Source: Candidatus Pristimantibacillus lignocellulolyticus
Lineage (GTDB): Bacteria > Bacillota > Bacilli > Paenibacillales > Paenibacillaceae
DNA length: 64,000 nucleotides
Assembly: GCA_023639215.1 (NCBI GenBank)
Contig: CP097899.1
Span: forward strand, 1,246,501-1,310,500
Direction: 5' to 3'
This document shows positions 18,317-26,629 of this stretch, piece by piece (position 1 is the stretch's first letter; every line of letters starts with the position of its first letter). Under the pieces are notes generated by a model. The model did no database searches and was not told where the DNA came from. It was given only the letters and a program-made list of their open reading frames with translations. A program made the translations under genes and the position numbers.

Positions 18317-18355
18317 AAAACAGCTAGCACTTCTAAATTCGAAGGATAGCTGTTT
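18317..18355 (+). terminator. Terminator after AraC gene
   Basis: AAAACAGCTA ... TAGCTGTTTTT with an inner CTTC/GAAG pair. It lies about 15 bases past the AraC stop and precedes the convergent kinase gene, so it may act in both directions. Confidence 0.8.
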
Positions 18356-18371
18356 TTATACACTATACGTT

Positions 18372-19043
18372 TTACGATTGCGGAATGAGAATACTTATCT
18401 TTACTCCTTCATTTAATGCAGTTTTTATAAGTAAATCTCCGCCTAAAACCTCTGTTCGATAATACAGTCCACTTAACCCCATATGTTGAACCCGCTTCTG
18501 TATTAACGCTTGAGGCATTTCCATACCAATTCCATTATCATAATATTCAAGATTAATAAGCTCACTATCGATGCTAAGATTTATAGTAATTTCCGTAGCT
18601 TCAGAATGTTTCATAGCATTACGCAATAACTCCTGTATCATTCGAAAAAGATGATTTTCAATCTCTTGGCCACAGCGGATATTAACAATAATACGAGTGG
18701 AGACTTCAATGTTTGATTGTAAATGAACACCATCAATTAACCTCATAATTGCATCTTCCAAATTCTCACCAATTAGCGCTGGTGATCTTAACTGCGTACA
18801 ATATTGTCGCATGTTATAAATAATGTCTTGTTGATGTTCATATAATCTAGTAAATTGTTCTTTAATATCTTTACTTTGCATAGTAGCGTAATCTATCATT
18901 AATCGTTCCAAAGCTCTTGCCAATATAATTTGTTCTTGCAAAATAGTATCATGTAAATCTTGTGTGTATACTAATTTCTCATGTTCATGCCATTGAAATA
19001 TTTCTCTATATGAAAGTATGGAATTATTTTTGTTCGAATTAAT
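18372..19043 (-). CDS. Soluble ComP/DegS-like histidine kinase, apparent AUU start
   Basis: Kinase module of about 223 residues without membrane segments. The H-box is intact at DLHDTILQEQI (HPK7 type) and the ATP-binding domain has the N-box ELLRNAMKHSEA, G-box YYDNGIGM and a glycine-rich end GLSGLYYRTEVLGG. The only ordinary start codon in frame is a TTG at 18941, which would delete the H-box and has no ribosome site. The frame stays open upstream to an in-frame TGA, and a strong GGAGG at 19052-19056 stands eight bases before an ATT at 19043. Either translation starts at AUU, or the gene is a remnant that lost its start. No response regulator is adjacent on the same strand close by. Confidence 0.65.
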   Translation of the reverse strand: MNSNKNNSILSYREIFQWHEHEKLVYTQDLHDTILQEQIILARALERLMIDYATMQSKDIKEQFTRLYEHQQDIIYNMRQYCTQLRSPALIGENLEDAIMRLIDGVHLQSNIEVSTRIIVNIRCGQEIENHLFRMIQELLRNAMKHSEATEITINLSIDSELINLEYYDNGIGMEMPQALIQKRVQHMGLSGLYYRTEVLGGDLLIKTALNEGVKISILIPQS

Positions 19044-19112
19044 TATTATTTCCTCCTCTCATTAATACAGTTCTACTAAAATATTTATTGCTTTTCATGC
19101 GATTAAACTACA

Positions 19113-19175
19113 CAAAAAAAATCGCCTCTTAGTACAATGTAAGTGTAAACCGACATTTACCAAGCAAGCGATTTT
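19113..19175 (-). terminator. Terminator of the signalling cluster
   Basis: On the minus strand AAAATCGC ... GGCGATTTTTTTT with an internal GTAAA/TTTAC hairpin. It lies 20 bases past the HD-GYP gene stop. Confidence 0.75.
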
Positions 19176-19195
19176 GAATAATTATGAAGATAGCG

Positions 19196-20251
19196 TTATG
19201 ATGTAGCTAATTCAACCAATTTATTATGTTCAACTAAGTATAGAAAAGCATCAACAACTTGAGGATCAAAATGATAGCCCTTCTGTTTTTCTACTTCCGT
19301 AATTGCTTCTATATAACTCCAAGCTTTTTTGTATGGCCGTTCATGAGTCAGTGCGTCAAAAAAGTCTGCAAGTGCTACAATTCTTGACTCCAGAGGAATT
19401 TCTTCTCCCTTTAGCCCCTCGGGATAACCAGAACCATCCCATTTTTCATGATGTGACTTCGCAATAATTCCTGCCATCTTCAAGACAGTAAATGAACTAC
19501 CTTCCAAAATATTGGCACCAATTGTCGTATGTGTCTTCATCCGTTCAAATTCATGGGGTTCAAATCTCCCTGGTTTCAACAAAATGTCGTCAGGAATACC
19601 TATCTTCCCAATATCGTGAAGAGGGGCTGCCCTTCTAATCAAATCAATCTGCCCTTCTGTAAGCCCTAAACGTCCTGCAATTAAAGCAGATAAGAGACCT
19701 ACTCGTTGTGTATGTTGCCCTGTCATATCATCGCGATATTCCGCTGCTTTACCAAGCAATTGCAAAATTTCCGATTTTGCTTGCTGAAGTTCTTCTGTTC
19801 GTTCACGTACTCTCATTTCAAGCGTATTATTGTGCTGTTGAAGTTGCATATGTAAATATCTTGTTTTCAATAAATTGTTGATGCGGAGAATAACTTCTGT
19901 TCGATCATAAGGCTTGGTCAAAAAATCATTAACTCCTGCCTGGAGCACCTCTTGCTTGGCTTCTGATGTCATATCAGCTGTAAGCATCAGTACTGGTAAA
20001 TAATTATTTCGACCTGACTTTTCGCGAATTAACTTAAGCGCCTGTAAACCATCCATCCTTGGCATATGTAAATCGAGCAATATGATGTCAGGATCAACCT
20101 CATCTAACATCTTCTCAATCTGATAAGGATCCATTGTGCTAAATAATTGTTTAAATCCAGCGCGTCCAAGTATTCGCTCCAAAAGACTTACGTTATATTC
20201 CTGATCATCAACGATTAATATCTTTGCTAAGTTAAGTTTGAGTTGGTCCAT
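19196..20251 (-). CDS. Response regulator with HD-GYP domain (RpfG-like c-di-GMP phosphodiesterase)
   Basis: Cytosolic two-domain protein of 351 residues. The receiver (about residues 8-125) has LIVDDQEYNV, the phosphorylation site in IILLDLHMPRMDG and the lysine in DFLTKPYDRTE. A coiled-coil linker (RVRERTEELQQAKSEILQ) leads to the HD-GYP domain: the HD pair in PLHDIGKIGIPDDILLKPG, then HTTIGANIL, a further histidine pair in SHHEKWDGSGYPEGLKGEEIPLE and the DFFDALTHERPYK end. The family hydrolyses cyclic di-GMP. Key metal-ligand residues look intact. It is the last gene of the MHYT-kinase/CheY cluster. A partial copy of the dispersed hairpin repeat (TACAAAAAGTTGCA) lies about 35 bases upstream of the start. 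Confidence 0.93.
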   Translation of the reverse strand: MDQLKLNLAKILIVDDQEYNVSLLERILGRAGFKQLFSTMDPYQIEKMLDEVDPDIILLDLHMPRMDGLQALKLIREKSGRNNYLPVLMLTADMTSEAKQEVLQAGVNDFLTKPYDRTEVILRINNLLKTRYLHMQLQQHNNTLEMRVRERTEELQQAKSEILQLLGKAAEYRDDMTGQHTQRVGLLSALIAGRLGLTEGQIDLIRRAAPLHDIGKIGIPDDILLKPGRFEPHEFERMKTHTTIGANILEGSSFTVLKMAGIIAKSHHEKWDGSGYPEGLKGEEIPLESRIVALADFFDALTHERPYKKAWSYIEAITEVEKQKGYHFDPQVVDAFLYLVEHNKLVELATS

Positions 20252-20318
20252 TTCTTATGCTCCGATCGTACGGTATATGCAACTTTTTGTACAAGTAACA
20301 ATGAACGAAAAAATAAAT

Positions 20319-20708
20319 TTACTCTATATGTTTTGTCAGTCTCTCTTCTATTTTCCCAAGTAGCCGGTCCAGCATAATCGGCTTCGTATCAAAATCATCG
20401 CAACCCGCGCTGTACGCCTTCTTTTCATCACCAGCCATCGCATGAGCAGTTAATGCAATAACCGGAATTGATTGTGTCTTTGGAGAGCTTTTAATTATTT
20501 TTGTAGCCTCCCAGCCATCTACAACAGGTAAACTCATATCCATCAAAATAAGATCAGGGTTTTCTTGAATAGCGAGATCTATCCCTTGTTGACCGTCTTC
20601 CGCTGTAATAACTCGAAAACCTTTGCGGACTAAGCGCCTAGAAAGCATATCGCGATTCATTTCGTTATCTTCCACTAATAATATGATGTACGTGTGCATG
20701 TCGGTCAA
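20319..20708 (-). CDS. Single-domain response regulator (CheY/DivK-like)
   Basis: Stand-alone receiver of 129 residues. Acidic pair in LLVEDNEMNRDMLSRRL, phospho-acceptor in LILMDMSLPVVDGWEAT, switch threonine in IALTAHAM and lysine in DFDTKPIML. It has no output domain, so it likely acts by protein contact or as a phosphorelay intermediate, as DivK and CheY do. It overlaps the hybrid kinase stop by four bases and lies 67 bases before the HD-GYP regulator, suggesting kinase, receiver and HD-GYP output work as one relay. Confidence 0.9.
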   Translation of the reverse strand: MTDMHTYIILLVEDNEMNRDMLSRRLVRKGFRVITAEDGQQGIDLAIQENPDLILMDMSLPVVDGWEATKIIKSSPKTQSIPVIALTAHAMAGDEKKAYSAGCDDFDTKPIMLDRLLGKIEERLTKHIE

Positions 20709-23077
20709 TCTCCTTTAACACCTGATATTAACTGATGAATTTCATTTAATAACGATTTCTGATCGTACATTCCTTTTTGAATAACGTTCTTTACATAACC
20801 CTTCAATCTAATGCGATCTTCCATTGTAATCGACTTCGCTGTTAGTACCACAATCGGAATATCTCTCCACAAATGCTGCTTACGTAATTCTTCGATAAAC
20901 TGGAATCCATCCATTTCTGGCATCATCAAGTCCAGAATAATTAGTTGTGGAACTTCCTTAGCTATACATTCCAAAGCAACTCTACCATTATGAGCCTGAG
21001 TTACTGTGTAGCCTTCTTTATGTAAAAGCTTCGTCATTAGTTCACTCGTCGTTGTGTCATCTTCAATAACGAGGATAGTATGATCAGTAGAATTAGATAC
21101 ATATTTGTCCAGTACGTCTATTAACCGCTCACGTTGTACTGGCTTCATCAGAAACTCTGAAGCTCCAAGTGTATATCCTAGATTTTTATCACTTGTCATC
21201 GACCAGATGACAACGGGAATGTCGGCAAGTTCAGGGTCATCCTTCAGAGCCATCAAGACGCTCCATCCATCCATACTCGGCATAAGAATATCGAGGCAAA
21301 TGACTTTTGGTCTAAGCTGTTTAGCTAACAAAAGCCCCTCTTGCCCACTTTCTGCAAATGCTATCTTCCATCCCTCTTCGGATAGATAGCGCTCCATCAA
21401 TTGTCGATTGAGTGGCTCATCATCTATAAGTAAAATACTTACCTCACTATTTGCTTGCACTAGCTCATAAGGTGCCTCTATAAATGGATCCGTCATCAAT
21501 TCCTGTTCCGTAGTAGCTAATGGAATCCAGCATTTGAATCTACTACCTACTCCTAGCTCACTTTCAACAGTTATCGTTCCGTTCATAATGTTACAGAAGC
21601 GCTGACTAATTGCTAGTCCTAGACCAGTACCACCATATTTGCGCGTTGTTGAGGAGTCGGCTTGCATAAATGGCTGAAAAAGCTTCTCAAGTTGTTCATC
21701 GCTCATCCCTATTCCAGTATCTTGAACACTGAAACTATAACCCTCTTTGTCATCTCTTATTTCGCGAAAAATATGTAACCTAATCTTTCCTTCATTCGTA
21801 AATTTGTTCGCATTACTAAGTAAATTAAGTAATATTTGCCGTAGCTTTGTTACATCTGTCGTAATATCGCCTTCCTCACAATCGATTTCCAACTGATTAT
21901 TATTTATGTCCACTAGTGGTGAAATCGTCGCTACCACATCTTTAATCAAATCCGTCACTCTACATGTCTCGAAGTGAACTTCCATCTTGCCCGCTTCAAT
22001 TTTAGAAATATCTAAAATATCATTAATAAGTGCAAGCAGATGATTTCCCGCCTTACTAATTTTCCCTAGATCTTCGACAAATGTAGGCTCGTTCAGTTCT
22101 TCTGCTTCTTCTTGCAACATCTCGCTATATCCAATAATAGCATTGAGTGGTGTTCGCAATTCGTGACTCATATTAGCAAGAAATTGGCTTTTGATCATAT
22201 TTGCCTTAATCGCTTCGTCATGTGCTTTCTCAAGCTGTTCTGTGCGTTCCGCTACCAATAGTTCCAAGTTATCGTTCAATTGCCGTAACTCTTGATTAAT
22301 AATATAAATCTCGTCTGACTTTTCTTGTAATTCGGAATCTTTATGTGAAAATAGCTTTGATATGTATATTCCTATTAATGATAGCCCTAACGTAAACAAA
22401 GTTCCTGCAGATATAAAGTACGCAAGTCGCTTCTGGTCTAGCTCCATGCCTGAAGAAAACATAGCTTTTCCACCCATATGAAACTCAGCAGCCATCATCC
22501 CTGTGTAATGCATACCAACTATTGCAGCTCCCATAATTAAACCACTACCTAGCTTCTTCCAGCCTACATATCGTCCTTCACCTTTACGGAAATAGAACGA
22601 TAGCCATAACGCTGCAATAGATGCAACAAGTGCTATTAAGATGGATAGTCCGAAGTAGAATATGTCATACTTAATATCTATTTGCATTGCAGCCATTCCA
22701 ATATAATGCATCGCAGAAATACCGATTGCAAGAAGCAACCCTCCGGTTAGCAACTGTATTAGCGTTAATTCATTGCGTCCTACAATAAATAACGCAAGGA
22801 ATGAGGCAACGACAGCTACGACCATAGAAAGCAGTACAACAGACAAGTTATACATAATAGGTACTGGAAGCGTGAACGCAAGCATGCCGACAAAATGCAT
22901 CGACCAGATACCTGCTCCCATGGCGACGGCACCGAACAAAAGCCATAACCAACGGCTTCTTCCTTTAGATACGCTAATTATCCCAGTTAGTTCTAGAACA
23001 GTATATGACGCTACAACTGCAACGATATATGAAAACATTATAAGTACTACATCATGCGAGCCGTGCAAATGTTCCAT
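20705..23077 (-). CDS. MHYT-domain hybrid sensor histidine kinase with two receivers
   Basis: Membrane hybrid kinase of 790 residues. The N-terminal seven-helix sensor contains three MHYT-type motifs (WSMHFVGMLAF, SAMHYIGMAAM, VGMHYTGMMAAEF), thought to bind a metal and sense a diatomic gas. A coiled coil follows (residues about 250-290), then the H-box FLANMSHELRTPLNAIIGYS, the ATPase N-box NLLSNANKFTNEG and GGTGLGLAISQRF, and two receivers (phospho sites in KVICLDILMPSMDG and LIILDLMMPEMDG). Both receivers keep their lysine-region segments (FLMKPVQ and NVIQKGM, the latter atypical in having QK in place of TKP). It is the head of a cluster with a CheY-like and an HD-GYP regulator. Confidence 0.93.
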   Translation of the reverse strand: MEHLHGSHDVVLIMFSYIVAVVASYTVLELTGIISVSKGRSRWLWLLFGAVAMGAGIWSMHFVGMLAFTLPVPIMYNLSVVLLSMVVAVVASFLALFIVGRNELTLIQLLTGGLLLAIGISAMHYIGMAAMQIDIKYDIFYFGLSILIALVASIAALWLSFYFRKGEGRYVGWKKLGSGLIMGAAIVGMHYTGMMAAEFHMGGKAMFSSGMELDQKRLAYFISAGTLFTLGLSLIGIYISKLFSHKDSELQEKSDEIYIINQELRQLNDNLELLVAERTEQLEKAHDEAIKANMIKSQFLANMSHELRTPLNAIIGYSEMLQEEAEELNEPTFVEDLGKISKAGNHLLALINDILDISKIEAGKMEVHFETCRVTDLIKDVVATISPLVDINNNQLEIDCEEGDITTDVTKLRQILLNLLSNANKFTNEGKIRLHIFREIRDDKEGYSFSVQDTGIGMSDEQLEKLFQPFMQADSSTTRKYGGTGLGLAISQRFCNIMNGTITVESELGVGSRFKCWIPLATTEQELMTDPFIEAPYELVQANSEVSILLIDDEPLNRQLMERYLSEEGWKIAFAESGQEGLLLAKQLRPKVICLDILMPSMDGWSVLMALKDDPELADIPVVIWSMTSDKNLGYTLGASEFLMKPVQRERLIDVLDKYVSNSTDHTILVIEDDTTTSELMTKLLHKEGYTVTQAHNGRVALECIAKEVPQLIILDLMMPEMDGFQFIEELRKQHLWRDIPIVVLTAKSITMEDRIRLKGYVKNVIQKGMYDQKSLLNEIHQLISGVKGD

Positions 23078-23226
23078 TAATCAGTGTCCTCCTAAATGTG
23101 ATGTCATAGAATTAAGTTAATCGCTTTAATATACATATAATATCATTTTTTAGCTTTGATAAAACTATATTCAACCACATATAACTATTTTTCCTATTAA
23201 ATTAATTCTATCTCTTTACTCCTAAT

Positions 23227-23643
23227 CTATAATATCTGTCCGATTCTAATAATAGCTACTAACCCATCTTCTGCAACACCTATGCCAACAAAGGTACTCC
23301 CTTTCATATCGCCCACTTTTTCAGGGGGAGGTTGGATAGTAGAGAACGAAGCTACTCTTTGTACTTCATCGACAATAACTCCAATGATACTGTTGTTATG
23401 ATTAACGAATATAATACGAGTATCTTTCGTTGGCTCAACTTCTCGATAATGAAATAATCCACGTAAACTTACTACAGGTACTATTTGTCCCCGTAAATTA
23501 ATCACACCTTTGACATAGGGGATAGCATGTGGGAATTGTTTGAGCACTTGTATCTTAATAATTTCTTGCACATCTTCTATATAAAAAGCATAGCGTTCCT
23601 GATCTATTTGAAATTCAATAAACTGTGTTTGCTCTAGTAACAT
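23227..23643 (-). CDS. CheW-like coupling protein
   Basis: Single CheW domain, 138 residues. Pattern: FIEFQIDQERYAFYIEDVQEIIKI, the loop AIPYVKGVINLRGQIVPVVSLRG, and VDEVQRVASFSTIQPPPEKVG. Family members bridge chemoreceptors to CheA. No CheA or chemoreceptor is visible; the nearest kinase is the MHYT hybrid kinase 150 bases downstream on the same strand. It could share a transcript with it and act as an adaptor, or serve a chemosensory cluster elsewhere. An ATG start with GTAGGTGAT just upstream is plausible. Confidence 0.88.
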   Translation of the reverse strand: MLLEQTQFIEFQIDQERYAFYIEDVQEIIKIQVLKQFPHAIPYVKGVINLRGQIVPVVSLRGLFHYREVEPTKDTRIIFVNHNNSIIGVIVDEVQRVASFSTIQPPPEKVGDMKGSTFVGIGVAEDGLVAIIRIGQIL

Positions 23644-23890
23644 GTAATCACCTACCTAATATATTTTCAATTCACGTTATACAATGATTACTACATTAGT
23701 AACTATTGCTATATCTATATGAATCTATTAAGCTATCGGTGATAGATTGTTAGAACAATTCTTTCCGTCATATCAAGATGGAATAAAACTGACATTGTTA
23801 GACTACGATAAGATGTAGGAAACTTATACCTACGTTGCTGCGTACTAGACTTACATATTAATTACACATCGACTGAGAATATTAATGAAG
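23644..23890. other. Intergenic region with no recognised gene
   Basis: AT-rich divergent spacer between the CheW-like gene and the repeat block at locus C. No open frame with a ribosome site was seen. It should contain the promoters of both flanking genes. Confidence 0.5.
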
Positions 23891-24074
23891 TTGCTTCCGA
23901 AGTTACTTTTTGTTTACTCAGTAACATTCGTGAAGCTACAAAAAGTTTAGCTTATGCTTTCGAAGTTACTTTTTGTTTACTCAGTAACATTCGTGAAGCT
24001 ACAAAAAGTTTAGCTTATGCTTTTGAAGTTACTTTTTGTTTACTCAGTAACATTCGTGAAGCTACAAAAAGTTT
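23891..24074 (+). repeat. Dispersed 5'-UTR hairpin repeat, locus C (three near-identical tandem copies)
   Basis: Three copies with an exact 63-bp period (GAAGTTAC begins at 23899, 23962 and 24025). Copies differ only at the junction (CTTCC, CTTTC, CTTTT before GAAG). Arms ACTTTTTGT and ACAAAAAGT flank a loop that has its own GTTTAC/GTAAC pairing. The first two copies end AAAAAGTTTAGCTTATGC; the last ends AAAAAGTTTAGGAGGG and so merges with the ribosome site of the ybjQ-like gene. Confidence 0.95.
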
Positions 24075-24087
24075 AGGAGGGAATATT

Positions 24088-24399
24088 ATGATTATTACGA
24101 CTACTTCTACTGTTGAAGGTTTCCCGGTGAGACAGTATTTAGGGCTTACTACTGGCGAAGTTATTATGGGGGCCAACGTTGTACGTGATTTTCTAGCTTC
24201 GATTACTGATATTGTTGGAGGACGTTCTGGTGCTTATGAAACTAAGCTACAAGAAGCTAGAGATGCTGCGATGTCTGAAATGCAAGAAAAAGCTCATCGA
24301 CTGGGCGCGAATGCTATTATCGGGGTAGATATCGATTATGAAGTTATTCGTGAAGGTATGTTAATGGTTGCAGTAAGCGGTACTGCAGTTATTATTTAA
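24088..24399 (+). CDS. YbjQ/UPF0145 family protein
   Basis: Small cytosolic protein of 103 residues of the YbjQ (UPF0145) family, which includes putative heavy-metal-binding proteins thought to form pentameric rings. Marks are TTSTVEGFPVRQYLGLTTGEVIMGAN, DFLASITDIVGGRSGAYETKL and LGANAIIGVDIDYEV, ending in a hydrophobic VAVSGTAVII. The AGGAGG site eight bases before the ATG belongs to the 3' end of the third repeat copy. It is monocistronic and followed by a strong terminator. Function is not established for the family. Confidence 0.92.
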   Translation: MIITTTSTVEGFPVRQYLGLTTGEVIMGANVVRDFLASITDIVGGRSGAYETKLQEARDAAMSEMQEKAHRLGANAIIGVDIDYEVIREGMLMVAVSGTAVII

Positions 24400-24414
24400 T
24401 ACATTAACCGTCAT

Positions 24415-24465
24415 AGAAGAGATGAAGTTACCGATATTGCTCGGTCAGCTTCATCTCTTCTTTTT
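24415..24465 (+). terminator. Terminator after ybjQ-like gene
   Basis: AGAAGAGATGAAG ... CTTCATCTCTTCT stem with inner ACCGA/TCGGT pairing, then TTTTC. Confidence 0.9.
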
Positions 24466-24690
24466 CATTGCTTGTCGTAATGCTAGAACATAATGAAATA
24501 ACATTGTTTTTATTATAACTTTATCAGTTTTTAATGAATCAACTATACAATTTCTGTTATGGTACATATTTCATTCTCCTATGGAAATACTTAACTGTAT
24601 TACAACAATAATCATGTTGCTTCAGATTTATTTGTCATCGATATGATAGTATCTCGAGAAGCTAATGAGAAGTTTAGGGAGGCTGTTACT

Positions 24691-26250
24691 ATGAGTGATC
24701 AACAACAAACTAATGACCAAACCTTAACGAATCGACAAGGTCATCCAGTTACGAACAATCAAAGTGTCAGGACTGTTGGAAATCGCGGACCTATGACAAT
24801 GGAAAACTACGATTTCCTTGAAAAAGTTAGTCACTTCGACCGTGAACGTATTCCTGAACGTGTTGTTCATGCACGAGGTGCTGGGGCACATGGCTATTTC
24901 CAGTCGTACGGTACGGTAGATGGTAAACCTATCTCTACATATACACGTGCTAAAGTATTTACGAATACGGAAGTACAAACCCCTGTTTTCGTTCGTTTCT
25001 CTACTGTTGTTCATGGTGGACATTCACCTGAAACACTACGTGATCCACGTGGATTTGCTGTGAAATTTTACACCGAGGATGGTAACTGGGATCTTGTAGG
25101 TAACAATTTAAAGATTTTCTTTATTCGTGACCCACTTAAGTTCCCTGATATGGTTCATGCATTCAAGCCAGATCCCGTTACAAATACTAATAATATGGAA
25201 AGAATGTTCGATTTCCTTTGTCAAACCCCTGAATCCACACATATGTTTACATTCCTCTTCTCTCCTTGGGGAATTCCTGCCAACTATCGTCAAATGCAAG
25301 GATCAGGTGTTCATGCATACCGTTGGGTTAATGCGGAAGGAAAAGGCGTACTTGTGAAATATCATTGGGAACCGGTACAAGGAATTCGTAATCTTACGCA
25401 AAAAGAAGCAGATGAGATTCAAAAGCTAAGTCATGATCATGCTACACGCGATTTATATCAAGCGATTGAGGAAGGTAACTATCCAGAGTGGGAATTATTT
25501 GTACAAATTCTTGAAGATCATGATCATCCAGAGTTTGACTTTGATCCGCTTGATCCAACAAAGCTATGGTATAAGGATCAAGTTCCATGGCATAAAGTCG
25601 GTAAAATGGTGTTGAATCGTAATCCTGAAAATTACTTCGCTGAGGTTGAACAGGTAGCATTTGGTACGGGGGTTCTCGTTGATGGATTAGATTTCTCCGA
25701 CGATAAGTTACTACAGGGAAGAACATTCTCTTATTCGGATACACAACGCCATCGGGTAGGCGCCAATTATTTGCAAGTACCCATTAATAAACCGAACAAA
25801 GTGGTGGCAACTAATCAAGAAGCAGGACAAATGGATGTCCGTGAAAATTTTGGGCAATATAAAAATCCACATGTAAACTACGAACCTTCTCTGCTAGGTG
25901 GATTGAAGGAAGCAACTAATCCTGGTAAAGAGCACACACCATTTATCGAAGGCCATCTCGTTCGTGAAAAAATTGATCGAGAGAACAATTTTGGACAAGC
26001 TGGTGAAACTTATCGAAGACTAAGTGACTGGGAAAAGGATGAGCTTATCTCAAATCTTGTTGGTATTCTTATTCAATGTCGCAAAGAAATACAAGAGCTA
26101 CTGATTCATAACGTTACACTAAGTGATGCTGATTATGGCCGTCGCGTAGCTGAAGGAGTTAAAGCTGCAATGAGTACGCAAACCTCCAAAGAAGAAGATC
26201 AAGCGGTTAAAGCTGCAGAGCAATATAGCCAATCCTCTGATCCATATTAA
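24691..26250 (+). CDS. katA: Monofunctional haem catalase
   Basis: Clade-type small-subunit haem catalase of 519 residues that dismutates hydrogen peroxide in the cytosol. It has NRGPMTMENYDFLEKVSHFDRERIPERVVHARGAGAHGYF in the N-terminal arm with the catalytic histidine in VVHARGAG, the active-site asparagine in DLVGNNLKIFF, and the proximal haem-tyrosine region FSYSDTQRHRVGANYLQ. The ATG at 24691 is chosen because GGGAGG is ten bases upstream; a longer frame opens at 24643 without a ribosome site. The bases before it (TATCTCGAGAAGC ... AGTTTAGGGAGG) look like a worn 3' half of the dispersed hairpin repeat. The gene symbol is by similarity of type only. Confidence 0.95.
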   Translation: MSDQQQTNDQTLTNRQGHPVTNNQSVRTVGNRGPMTMENYDFLEKVSHFDRERIPERVVHARGAGAHGYFQSYGTVDGKPISTYTRAKVFTNTEVQTPVFVRFSTVVHGGHSPETLRDPRGFAVKFYTEDGNWDLVGNNLKIFFIRDPLKFPDMVHAFKPDPVTNTNNMERMFDFLCQTPESTHMFTFLFSPWGIPANYRQMQGSGVHAYRWVNAEGKGVLVKYHWEPVQGIRNLTQKEADEIQKLSHDHATRDLYQAIEEGNYPEWELFVQILEDHDHPEFDFDPLDPTKLWYKDQVPWHKVGKMVLNRNPENYFAEVEQVAFGTGVLVDGLDFSDDKLLQGRTFSYSDTQRHRVGANYLQVPINKPNKVVATNQEAGQMDVRENFGQYKNPHVNYEPSLLGGLKEATNPGKEHTPFIEGHLVREKIDRENNFGQAGETYRRLSDWEKDELISNLVGILIQCRKEIQELLIHNVTLSDADYGRRVAEGVKAAMSTQTSKEEDQAVKAAEQYSQSSDPY

Positions 26251-26257
26251 TAACAAT

Positions 26258-26312
26258 AAGAGCGTTACCACTTGTCATATTCATTAATGACAAATGGTAA
26301 CGCTCTTTTACA
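26258..26312 (+). terminator. Terminator after catalase
   Basis: AAGAGCGTTACCA-c-TTGTCAT ... ATGACAA-a-TGGTAACGCTCTT followed by TTA. A very strong stem. Confidence 0.9.
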
Positions 26313-26371
26313 TACTTGTTTTATTTACTTCCAATATTCACTTTTTTCGCTTACTCTTTTCACTTTATTCT

Positions 26372-26629
26372 CTACTCTCTTCTGCTCTGACTTCCTCTAG
26401 TAGTCTGACGATTTCTGTTAGACTTAGCAGATTGACGACGCATAGCAGTCCATTTCTGTCCCGCTAATTCAGCAATGATTACTCCAGCTAATAGAAACAT
26501 AACAAGAAAGCTCCAATGTAAATCTGTAAAGACATAGAAATATAAAAAGCAACTTATAAAACCAAGTACTCCCTGCAAGGCATTCGTTATTCTTCTTCCT
26601 TCTGACTTATATGTTCTTGCTATGATCAT
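26372..26629 (-). CDS. Small membrane protein of unknown function
   Basis: Protein of 85 residues if started at ATG 26629 (MIIARTYKSEGRR); a TTG at 26644 opens the same frame. Two hydrophobic stretches (ALQGVLGFISCFLYFYVF and HWSFLVMFLLAGVIIAEL) are followed by a very basic serine/arginine-rich tail. It overlaps the 3' end of the DNA methyltransferase gene by about 23 bases, so the two are probably cotranscribed. AAGGAGG lies in the overlap, two bases from the ATG, which is closer than usual. I do not recognise a family. Confidence 0.55.
   Translation of the reverse strand: MIIARTYKSEGRRITNALQGVLGFISCFLYFYVFTDLHWSFLVMFLLAGVIIAELAGQKWTAMRRQSAKSNRNRQTTRGSQSRRE

Noticed and set aside
9782..24074. 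Tandem repeats of about 60 bp considered as CRISPR arrays
   Set aside because: Units are contiguous with near-identical full periods and no unique spacers; no cas genes are nearby; they are tied to ribosome sites.
24490..24690. PerR box before catalase
   Set aside because: Only a loose ATTATAA-like match near 24512-24520; the second half-site is poor, so no site is claimed.
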